Shown one piece after another: positions 56,191-64,000 of a stretch of DNA of 64,000 nucleotides. This DNA is from Actinernus sp. WN-2022. Its lineage: Eukaryota; Cnidaria; Anthozoa; Actiniaria; Actinernidae. The position numbers were made by a program, and so were the translations under genes. The number at the start of each line of letters is the position of its first letter. Within the stretch, counting starts at the first letter, position 1. Where the stretch lies: the NCBI GenBank assembly GCA_030867875.1, contig JAOWCC010000019.1, positions 103,465,006-103,529,005 on the forward strand. Reading direction: 5' to 3'. The notes beneath the pieces were generated by a model. The model was given only the letters and a program-made list of their open reading frames with translations. It searched no databases and was not told where the DNA came from.

Positions 56191-56421
56191 TCAGTTGAGT
56201 GTAGTAAAACCAAACACAAATTACCCACAGCCAGCCAATCATAGGAGCGAGTAATCACAAGTAACTCATAAATGGCTTCCCTGTGAGCCAATGACAAACC
56301 AAAGCAAAGGTAAAACCAATTTGCGTTTGGTTTTACTTTGGATTCTGATTGGTTGGTTTACTTTCTCAGCCAATAGGAGAGCTTAGTAAACGCAAAACCA
56401 AAACACTTCCGACACTCAATT
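56191..56421. mobile_element. CCAAT-rich MITE with TTGAGTGT ends
   Basis: The left AGTTGAGTGTAGTAAAACCA is matched inverted by the right TGGTTTTGCGTTTACTAAG / AACACTTCCGACACTCAAT arrangement with small gaps. Near the middle, GTAAAACCAA and TTGGTTTTAC form a tight hairpin. Several CCAAT motifs lie in both arms (AGCCAATCATAG, AGCCAATGAC, CCAACCAATCAG inverted, AGCCAATAGG). No coding capacity. Confidence 0.65.
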
Positions 56422-57084
56422 ACCCTATATCATTATGACGTCACGGCTTGTTTATGAGGGGGACAGAATCGATTTGAACAATAGAATTTTGAACTAAATC
56501 TGCTCTGCTGAGGAAAATTTAACTTCGAATTGTCTGGTTTCCAGATATCAGCTGTATCAATGTTTATCCCACAATATTTACCGTATTTGGTGGCTGTTAG
56601 CGCTATTCTACGTTCTTCAAAATGCATTTGATAGCGATTTCCTTTGTGTTGTTGCTGTTTTGTCCCTGTTTTGTCCCCCTCCCACGACCGTGATCCTTAG
56701 CGTTTAAACAATAGATTGTTTTGATATGACGTCATAGTGATATAGGTCAATTGAAATCCGCTCTATCTATATATCGATGTTGTTGTGATAGAAAGGCGCC
56801 ATGGAGAATAATGCATTAATGAGGTGACGTAAGATCAAGAATCGACCCAGGCTTTTTCTTACGCGGTCATGGGTCAGGAAAGGTCAACTTTTCACCATTT
56901 CAAACAAGCATAGAACATAGAGTATTCTATGTAAGCCAAAAATTTCTTCGCAGAAGTACCCAAAACCTTTCAAAGATTCATATGTATAAAAATTGCAAAA
57001 GCGGTTAGTTGCACTTTAATAATACGAAGAAAAACTTGCAGTAAAGCCGAAAAATATGTAAAGATATAAAGTGCGGATTCTCTG

Positions 57085-57213
57085 AAGTTGATCACCTCCA
57101 TTGGCTCTGTAGTCTGTATCTTCATCTTCATCCGCTTCCACAACTGAGCCATAATAGTTAACGTCTCGCCTTGAGTCTTGTCTCGAAATTTCAATCGAGC
57201 TCTCGTCTGACAT
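57085..57213 (-). CDS. Possible acidic 5' exon of the P2X7-like gene
   Basis: ATG at 57213 opens MSDESSIEISRQDSRRD and continues VVEADEDEDTDYRANGG, a Ser/acid-rich N-terminus of the kind that precedes P2X7-type domains in invertebrate proteins. A possible donor GGAG|GTGATC is near 57092. It lies on the same strand, 2.1 kb before the decayed domain at 54951. The splice phases do not fit directly (one base left over here, two needed there), so at least one more exon would be required. It could also belong to another gene. Confidence 0.35.
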
Positions 57214-58284
57214 TTCGAAAGTTTACTAAAGTTCATCAGAAAACAAATCGAAGTGACAGAAGAAGTTCAACTTGCGCGAATAACGCGGCGTTAATAATTG
57301 ACCAATCAGAATACCCTGTTTAACAATAGTAAGATTTCAAAACAAAAACAAACGGCCGCAAAGCCTCTCCGATGACAGTGGGCCTTTAAGCTTGTAGCGA
57401 GTGGAACTCATATTTGGAAACAACTGCCAAATAGCCTGATGATTTTTTCATGCATGAAAACCATAATGAAGTTGATGTAGTTATCGTTGTATGTAAGTTT
57501 TTATAACCCGTAATGCTCGCGTCGATCCCATCTATCTATTTTGAAAAAACTTTGCCGAATAAAGCGCGTGCTTTGTTCTATTTCAATTGAGCTAACGGCG
57601 CTTGTTAATTCAGTAATTATATCAGTTCTAACTAGGAAAACCTTTCTGGATAAACAGCTTATTAACTAATGAGAAGATAAAACGGCGGTAAGTTGTACAA
57701 TTTTCTAGCAGTATAATTAATTAAAATCCGGAAAGAATTTGAAATGAGTGTTACCGACTCGCGTATTTTTGTAGTCAGTAGTAGTAATAGCAGCTAGGGG
57801 TCTTACACTTCATTTTATTTAAAAAAATACTTTAGATTTATTTAAAAAAAACTTTTTATTCAGTGCGTTGACATCTACTGCCTCTATTTTCTGAGGCGGG
57901 GCGATTTCAATAAGAATTACGAGTACAATTCACTAGCGATTTCGGGGGGGGGGGGGGGGGGAATTCACTGAAGGGGGGCGAAATCGCTGTGACAGGAATG
58001 TCCATCTGTAATGACGTCTATGATGCAGCGTTTTTACTGACAAAGTTATCCTTAGAATGTGTTTCGCACGAGTTCGGTTTCCGCTAACCGATGACAAGCG
58101 TTGAACTGAAGCAACCGTTGATTGTAGACTGTAAATAATTATTGATGAACTTGATTGATTTTGTGTTACATTGCAGTTGTTTTTTCCCCCTGTAAATGTA
58201 GTGTCTACTTTTTCCCTTTTATTTTGCTTTTTAATTGATACATGTAGACTGTAAGAACTACGGCCTTATAATTATTAATATAAA
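57214..58284. other. Intergenic, no gene recognised
   Basis: A poly-G tract of about 19 bases lies at 57943-57961, inside GCGATTTC...GAATTCACTGAAGGGGGGCGAAATCGC, which is palindromic at its borders (57930 and 57977). No exon was supported. Confidence 0.45.
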
Positions 58285-58375
58285 GGTAAACTATTCATTT
58301 ATATCGCGCAAATTCTACATGAATATATTCAAATGCGCTTCACAAGGTTATTTTTGTGATACGGACTGCTATTGC
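58285..58375 (+). repeat. Dispersed repeat shared with 14467-14560
   Basis: TTCATTTATATCGCGCAAAT, ATGAATATATTCAAATGCGC and TTATTTTTGTGATACGGACT match 14467-14560 almost base for base. Confidence 0.75.
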
Positions 58376-58839
58376 TGGCTTGCAACCAATCCAATTAACA
58401 AAGCTGTGGCGGCCATGTTGGTGGAACTGACAAGAGAAGTTGTTAAGTTCAACAAACATGGCGGCGATGACGTAATGTGCAACTGAGAGTATCAACTATA
58501 AATTCTGTATTATTGTGGTTACTATATTTCTTAAGACAACTGTTTGCGTAATTTTAATTCAAATGATTATGCTTCGGCTAAGAACGATACCACTAAACGG
58601 CAAGGAATGTAAAAAGTTGTCAATTTTCTATTCTTTTTTCTTATAAATTCAAGAGAAAACTATCGAAATAATACATTTTCATTCAATCATTTTAACATTT
58701 ATTTTTGATCAACTAACAATGGTTTAATATCGAAGAATATCGTATCGTAAGTTATTAAATTTGTGGTTGAAATATATTTTGTTTTCTCTATATCCGATTG
58801 GCTGGATGGTGGCTTCTCCGAGTTTTCACAGTAGAAAGA
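58376..58839. other. No gene recognised
   Basis: AT-rich spacer before the 153-bp satellite. No coding exon. Confidence 0.4.
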
Positions 58840-60835
58840 GCCAATAGCATAAAAACTACTTTATTTTCTGTGTGTAGTTTGGACTGTAGACATCTCATAC
58901 AGCATTTAAGGCATATTTAAATCGTATGTGAGGATATGCCCATTGCCGCAGTCTATTGTCTATTGCTATAGTTCTTAGGCGAATCATTGGCTTGAGTAGC
59001 GTATACAATTTCCTTTACTTTGTGGGTGTAGTTTGGACTGTAGACATCTCATACAGCATTTAAGGCATATTTAAATCGTATGTGAGGATATGCCCATTGC
59101 CACAGTCTATTGTCTATTGCTATAGTTCTTAGGCGAATCATTACTTGAGTAGCGTATACAATTTCCTTTACTTTGTGGGTGTAGTTTGGACTGTAGACAT
59201 CTCATATACAGCATTTAAGGCATATTTAAATCGTATGTGAGGATATGCCCATTGCCACAGTCTATTGTCTATTGCTATAGTTCTTAGGCGAATCATTACT
59301 TGAGTAGCGTATACAGTTTCCTTTATTTTCTGTGTGTAGTTTGGACTGTAGACATCTCATACAGCATTTAAGGCATATTTAAATCGTATGTGAGGATATG
59401 CCCATTGCCACAGTCTATTGTCTATTGCTATAGTTCTTAGGCGAATCATTACTTGAGTAGCGTATACAATTTCCTTTACTTTGTGGGTGTAGTTTGGACT
59501 GTAGACATCTCATACAGCATTTAAGGCATATTTAAATCGTATGTGAGGATATGCCCATTGCCACAGTCTATTGTCTTTTGCTATATATAGTTCTTAGCTG
59601 AATCATTACTTGAGTAGCGTATACAATTTCCTTTACTTTGTGGGTGGAGTTTGGACTGTAGACATCTCATACAGCATTTAAGGCATATTTAAATCGTATG
59701 TGAGGATATGCCCATTGCCACAGTCTATTGTCTATTGCTATAGTTCTTAGCTGAATCATTACTTGAGTAGCGTATACAGTTTCCTTTATTTTCTGTGTGT
59801 AGTTTGGACTGTAGACATCTCATACAGCATTTAAGGCATATTTAAATCGTATGTGAGGATATGCCCATTGCCACAGTCTATTGTCTATTGCTATAGTTCT
59901 TAGCTGAATCATTACTTGAGTAGCGTATACAATTTCCTTTACTTTGTGGGTGTAGTTTGGACTGTAGACATCTCATACAGCATTTAAGGCATATTTAAAT
60001 CGTATGTGAGGATATTCCATTACCACAGTCTATTGTCTATTGCTATAGTTCTTAGCTGAATCATTACTTGAGTAGCGTATACAATTTCCTTTACTTTGTG
60101 GGTGTAGTTTGGACTGTGAACATCTCATACAGCACTTAAGGCATATTTAAATCGTATGTGAGGATATTCCATTGCCACAGTCTATTGTCTTTTGCTATAG
60201 TTCTTAGCTGAATCATTACTTGAGTAGCGTATACAGTTTCCTTTATTTTCTGTGTGTAGTTTGGACTGTAGACATCTCATACAGCATTTAAGGCATATTT
60301 AAATCGTATGTAAGGATATGCCCATTGCCACAGTCTATTGTCTTTTGCTATATACAGTTCTTAGCTGAATCATTACTTGAGTAGCGTATACAATTTCCTT
60401 TACTTTGTGGGTGGAGTTTGGACTGTAGACATCTCATACAGCATTTAAGGCATATTTAAATCGTATGTGAGGATATGCCCATTGCCACAGTCTATTGTCT
60501 ATTGCTATAGTTCTTAGCTGAATCATTACTTGAGTAGCGTATACAGTTTCCTTTATTTTCTGTGTGTAGTTTGGACTGTAGACATCTCATACAGCATTTA
60601 AGGCATATTTAAATCGTATGTGAGGATATGCCCATTGCCACAGTCTATTGTCTATTGCTATAGTTCTTAGCTGAATCATTACTTGAGTAGCGTATACAAT
60701 TTCCTTTACTTTGTGGGTGTAGTTTGGACTGTAGACATCTCATACAGCATTTAAGGCATATTTAAATCGTATTTGAGGATATGCCCATTGTCGCAGTCTA
60801 TTGGCTTTGCTACAGTTCTTAGCTGAATCGTTACT
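58840..60835. repeat. Tandem satellite, about 13 copies of about 153 bp
   Basis: GTAGTTTGGACTGTAGACAT recurs at 58874, 59028, 59181, 59336, 59489, 59646, 59799, 59952, 60104, 60256, 60413, 60566 and 60719 (GGAG in place of GTAG at 59646 and 60413; GAACAT in place of GACAT at 60104). Two unit types alternate: A (TTTATTTTCTGTGTGTAG) and B (TTTACTTTGTGGGTGTAG, or GTGGAG as B'). The order is A B B A B B' A B B A B' A B, so the higher-order unit is mainly A-B-B (about 460 bp). The first five units carry CTTAGGCG and later ones CTTAGCTG, showing expansion from both sides of one boundary. No coding function. Confidence 0.95.
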
Positions 60836-61294
60836 TTATGTTGCAGCCAATTTGGTGGACAAAACGAGAAGGTAACGAAGCATCTTTTGTTCACAACATG
60901 CCGCGATGAAAGCAAATAATGAAAAATGAAATCTAAAAATAACCCGGTCTGGGAACGCACCCGGGGGTAGGGGACTCCCATATGATAGGGCCGGGGATGC
61001 TCATCGGAATAGTTCAATTCAACCCCTAAAAGATACCAATCTGGGTGTGGCTCAAGCTTAGTTTGAACCCTAATACTAATAGATAAAAATGTTTGCAGAT
61101 GTCAGTCGCAAAGCTGCATCTATGTCCAGTCTGCCCATAATGTAGTGCTGGTGCTGACAGACTTTTTTCTTAGCTTTTTAAAATTCGCGTATTGCAAACA
61201 TGCACCCCTAAAGTATACCGTGTTGACTACAAATGTAAGTTTTATCGCTTTAACACTCTAAGCGATTATACCAAACCTTTGATTTTAACCCGTA
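60836..61294. other. No gene recognised
   Basis: Non-coding. A polymerase-III-like signal or exon was looked for and not found. Confidence 0.4.
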
Positions 61295-61427
61295 AAGTCT
61301 GGTTTCCATATGATCATCCCGATCTCCCCGATCGCTTGAACCTTTTGTTCGGTGTGAATCGAAGCGTAAATTAATATTCAGAACAAAATAATCAAGCGAT
61401 CGGGACGATCATATGGAAACCAGGCTT
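61295..61427. mobile_element. MITE with GTCTGGTTTCCATATGATCA ends
   Basis: The left AGTCTGGTTTCCATATGATC with CCGATCGCTTGA is matched inverted by the right TCAAGCGATCGGGACGATCA with TATGGAAACCAGGC. The stem is about 35 bp and the central loop about 50 bp. Half copies of the same end (ATCATATGGAAGCCAAACC) follow at 61458. Confidence 0.8.
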
Positions 61428-61789
61428 AAAAGATACGACGATCATCCCGCCCCTATCATATGGAAGCCAAACCCCCCCCCCAAAGAAAAAAAAAATAGGA
61501 GTGGAACGCACTGCATCACGGGTAGTGATTGACCTTATTCATAAAGGAATCAAGGCGAGGCCAGTTGTCCCATCTTTTCACAGGAAGTGAAAAATATACG
61601 ATCGATGTCGGAAAGTAACTACTTCCTTTCGAGTCTAAAATCAGACCAATCAGAACGCACATTTTCAGGGGAAATACAGCCGCCATCTCGTCACGCCACA
61701 AGCTCTAATAACGAACGAGAGGAAAACATTTGATTTCTTCGCAAAGATAAGAAAACGACGGAAAGGTAGGAATCCAAATCTCAAGGTAT
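61428..61789. other. No gene recognised
   Basis: Contains a poly-C/poly-A tract at 61470-61495. No exon supported. Confidence 0.4.
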
Positions 61790-62096
61790 AGCAATAGACC
61801 AGTTCGCGGTAAATTCCGACATTTTGAAAGGGGTGCAAACATAACGCGAAATACAGTGTTTGTATGAGAATCGATACGATGAGAAACGAATCGTGAAAAT
61901 TTACAGACATCCCTCAAATTTCGATATGTTAATCTTTTACCAGGTATCTTAAGTTTGTATCTGAAGAATATTTCAGAAATTCGATTTTACGGATTTTATA
62001 TGGATCGGATTCCCATCGATTCCCATACAAACACTGTATTTCGCGCCATGTTTGCACCCTTTTCAAAATGTCGGAATTTACCGCGAACTGGTCTAA
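61790..62096. mobile_element. MITE with about 80-bp inverted repeats
   Basis: The left AGACCAGTTCGCGGTAAATT continues CCGACATTTTGAAA, GGGTGCAAACAT and CGAAATACAGTGTTTGTATG, and is matched inverted at 62018-62096. The arms are nearly identical, so insertion was recent. There is no coding capacity; short frames on either strand are by-products. Confidence 0.9.
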
Positions 62097-63180
62097 ATAA
62101 AACAAACAACAGAAGGGGGTTGATTCAAATTTCGGAGAAGTTACAAGTTAATTCTCGTAACTCGATTGTTTTCATATATCGTATTTCTACCATGGCGCTC
62201 CAATTCAATAATTTCTGATCGGGCAGAAAAAGAACAATAGACGCGACCTGCTGAGACTCGTTCTGGTTCACTAGCCTATTGTTATTTAAAACATTGTTCT
62301 AGCTGCGCGCGCAACATCGTCAAAATGGCCTTTTGGAAACTAATTGAGCGCCCGGTTGAGCAGACGTTCCTTTTTTCCTTCAAATCTATGAAAGTGAAAA
62401 AATACATCTGCATAGCAGGCTAAGAAATCGATAAATCTTTCAAACAGTTATGAAGACTAACACTGAACTCAGCTTTCTTTTGAATTTATATAAAGTTTAC
62501 GGCCTGTGGGATAGCATCAGACTTCACCTCTCAAAACCTTACATTTTATTGGACCCCATTAGGATTGATAGAGCGGATTTCGTACCGTAGCTCTGTAATT
62601 TGATTGGATCATACATAAAAACAATAGCGAAACCATTTCAATGTCACGCATACTGTCCGTAACACTCGGCTAATTTTGCGGCTGTGGCTGTCAACCAAAA
62701 CAATCAAACAATTTGTTTTCACCTGCAGTTTATTAGCTTCGTATAAGACGCATTACCTGCTTAACAGTACCCAGGGTTCCTGCAGTCTCAAAGAAATCAA
62801 AGGCAAGAGAGAGGAGACTAGAAGAGGCTCATGCGAACATCATGTCATCCCTGATTGGATAATCTACCAGAAGTCCATAACCAATCATTACCACGTGCAA
62901 TCGTGAGGATGTAATTTTCATTGGCTTACCAATGGCCCAGCAAAAACCGGTTTGACGTGTTTTCTTGACTTGAAGTCTCAGCACATAGAAGTGAGATTCT
63001 CAATGGATAACACAAGAAGCTCTTCTTTTACCTGTTGCTCCTCTTCTCTTCGTCGCTTTGGACATTTTATTTCTTCGAGCCTCTGGCACCCAGGTATTAC
63101 AACACATATTTGTCTCATCTAATTACAAATGTGAGATTATTTCACGTTGCATGTCACAACTTATCGATAATAGCGTTTTT
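62097..63180. other. No gene; degenerate relative of the 29-kb element at 62566-62675
   Basis: AGAGCGGATTTCGTACCGTA, CTCTGTAATTTGATTGG, AGCGAAACCATTTCAATGTC and ACTGTCCGTAACACTC at 62566-62675 match, with substitutions, the left end and first repeat unit of the element at 29029-30082. Here there is only one unit and no array. Nothing else is recognised in this span. Confidence 0.65.
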
Positions 63181-63414
63181 TTAAGTCTGGATTCCGTTTG
63201 TCAGCCATCTTGGCATCATGTAAGGGTAAGTCAGGTAACCCTCGTGCTTCCTCCTCACATTCCGTTTTTCCAGGAGGGGTTCCAGTCTGTTTACCAGATT
63301 ACCGTAGTGCTTGTAGACTACATCTCGGGCCCTCGGGTCTTCCAGTAGCGGGCCGTAATCGAACAAGCGATCGAAACGTAGCGCGGCCACATTAAGGGTG
63401 AATAGGCCTTGGAA
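63181..63414 (-). CDS. Possible lipoxygenase-family last exon
   Basis: After an acceptor TTTCTCGGAATAG, 77 codons are open to a stop at 63183-63181: FQGLFTLNVAALRFDRLFDY, GPLLEDPRARDVVYKHYG, NLVNRLEPLLEKRN, then LTYPYMMPRWLTNGIQT. The layout (helical segment, 'L--L---I--RN', then Y-x-YLLP-x3-PNSI at the very end) fits the C-terminus of animal lipoxygenases, which oxygenate polyunsaturated fatty acids. However, that family ends in Ile, whose carboxylate binds the iron, while this one ends in Thr. If it is a lipoxygenase it is catalytically altered, or the assignment is wrong. Earlier exons lie beyond the right edge or were not recognised. Confidence 0.45.
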   Translation of the reverse strand, partial: FQGLFTLNVAALRFDRLFDYGPLLEDPRARDVVYKHYGNLVNRLEPLLEKRNVRRKHEGYLTYPYMMPRWLTNGIQT

Positions 63415-63502
63415 CTATTCCGAGAAAGAATAGAATATAACTAAATACAAATAAATTAATATTTTATTTATTATAGCAGGCTGATTATTGCAGCTTACAG
63501 CT

Positions 63503-63745
63503 GATGAGGGCCTGCTTTTGCTCCTCACACACTTCTCACTACATCAGTAACTGTTTTGGACACGCAACACTCGACTCGCAAGTTAATCTTTACAGAGGGC
63601 CAAAAACAGCAGAACCCGGAGAAAATCCCTCGAATGCACATAAGGAATCAACAACAAACCTGACTCACATATGGTGCCCGAGCCGAGAATCGAACCCGAG
63701 ACCTCAGCGGTGAGAGGCGAGTGTTTTACAACTACGCCAACCCTT
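63503..63745 (-). repeat. tRNA-derived SINE (tRNA-Glu-like head)
   Basis: On the minus strand from 63745 the sequence reads GGTTGGCGTAGTTG, an anticodon-arm-like CGCCTCTCACCGC, and B-box GGTTCGATTCTCGG, ending GGGCACCA. The CTCTCACCG segment resembles the tRNA-Glu(CTC) anticodon loop. The non-tRNA body follows (63660-63503), with GGATTTTCTCCGGGTTCTG on the minus strand. It is not called a tRNA gene because the acceptor stem does not close well and a body follows. Confidence 0.8.
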
Positions 63746-63833
63746 TTAGGCTCGAAAAAATAAAACCGACTCGTAAAAATACCCAGCCGTATTACACAAC
63801 TTTCCGTGTGACAACTCTTTGAATACTATAATA

Positions 63834-63915
63834 GAGGGTAGTATCGTCGTCGCGCGCTCGGATAATAGCTAGTGATATGACAACGTTCGGAGCGCGCGAC
63901 GACGATACTACCCTC
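63834..63915. mobile_element. Minimal hairpin MITE (82 bp)
   Basis: GAGGGTAGTATCGTCGTCGC plus GCGCTC is matched perfectly by GAGCGCGCGACGACGATACT plus ACCCTC, giving a 26-bp stem with a 30-base loop. It lies between two SINE heads. Confidence 0.85.
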
Positions 63916-63933
63916 GGAGAGGTTCCAAACAGG

Positions 63934-64000
63934 TAAAGGTGGCACAAGTGATAAGCGCCTTTCCTCTCACCTCTGTGGCTCGGGTTCGATTCCCGATGGC
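63934..64000 (+). repeat. tRNA-derived SINE head, cut by the window edge
   Basis: GGTGGCACAAGTGATAAGCG...CTTTCCTCTCACCTCTGTGG...GGGTTCGATTCCCGATGGC has an A-box-like start, a CTCTCAC anticodon-like segment and a near-consensus B box. It is the same family as the minus-strand copy at 63503-63745, here in the opposite orientation. Confidence 0.75.

Noticed and set aside
63670..63745. Functional tRNA-Glu gene
   Set aside because: The acceptor stem does not close properly and a SINE body follows; other copies of the body are present.

Overview
The window is intron-rich, AT-rich animal nuclear DNA that is mostly transposon debris. Gene content points to an anthozoan cnidarian (stony coral or anemone type). 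The evidence is spliced metazoan genes with canonical GT/AG introns, a p22phox gene, a secreted PAN-EGF protein gene, a P2X7-type cysteine-rich domain, a possible lipoxygenase terminal exon, a Penelope-like element with a GIY-YIG nuclease, and many short inverted-repeat elements. The taxon is an inference; no marker gene is present. There is no operon logic, and the genes here are independent units separated by repeats.

Genes, left to right. (1) CYBA (p22phox, NADPH oxidase membrane subunit) lies on the + strand. Four exons are resolved between 5336 and 12653 with matching splice phases; exon 1, which carries the ATG, was not found. (2) A three-exon secreted gene (signal peptide, PAN/apple, EGF, conserved-looking C-terminal domain) lies on the - strand from 36431 to 28484, with a TATA box upstream. 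(3) A terminal coding exon at 41712-42186 (+) appears to be split by a 201-bp element flanked by a perfect 9-bp direct repeat. (4) Possible unrecognised coding exons lie at 45.6-46.2 kb (-). (5) A decayed P2X7-type domain lies at 54.4-55.0 kb (-), with a possible acidic 5' exon at 57.2 kb. (6) A lipoxygenase-like last exon lies at 63181-63414 (-); its gene runs off the right edge.

Mobile DNA by region. 0.7-1.3, 30.6 and 53.2-53.8 kb hold LINE 3' ends. 2.2-4.1 kb is a decayed ORF region between direct repeats. 9.1-10.4 and 46.5-48.4 kb are two copies of one dispersed repeat, the second interrupted by a 1-kb TA-flanked element. 11.6, 50.4 and 63.5-64.0 kb hold tRNA-type SINE sequences. 15.3-16.3 kb holds nested MITEs. 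17.7-26.8 kb is a local amplification of two module types (Penelope-related segment A and a 1.2-kb unit B, order A-B-B-A-B); its last unit was hit by a nearly complete hAT transposon (23548-26430) with a frameshifted transposase. 34.3-35.0 kb is a 738-bp near-perfect palindrome. 37.5-38.1 kb holds nested hairpin elements. 38.9-40.9 kb is a TIR-bounded 2-kb element with octamer arrays. 42.3-42.7 and 52.9-53.2 kb hold CArG-rich repeats.

There are two tandem arrays with higher-order structure: a 71-bp repeat (13 copies, 29161-30083) inside a TIR element within the PAN-EGF gene's second intron, and a roughly 153-bp repeat (about 13 copies, 58.84-60.83 kb). I found no certain tRNA, rRNA or CRISPR, and no clearly new biological system. 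The most novel-looking items are the C-terminal domain of the PAN-EGF protein, the exon split by a MITE, the composite A-B-B-A-B amplification, and the higher-order tandem arrays.
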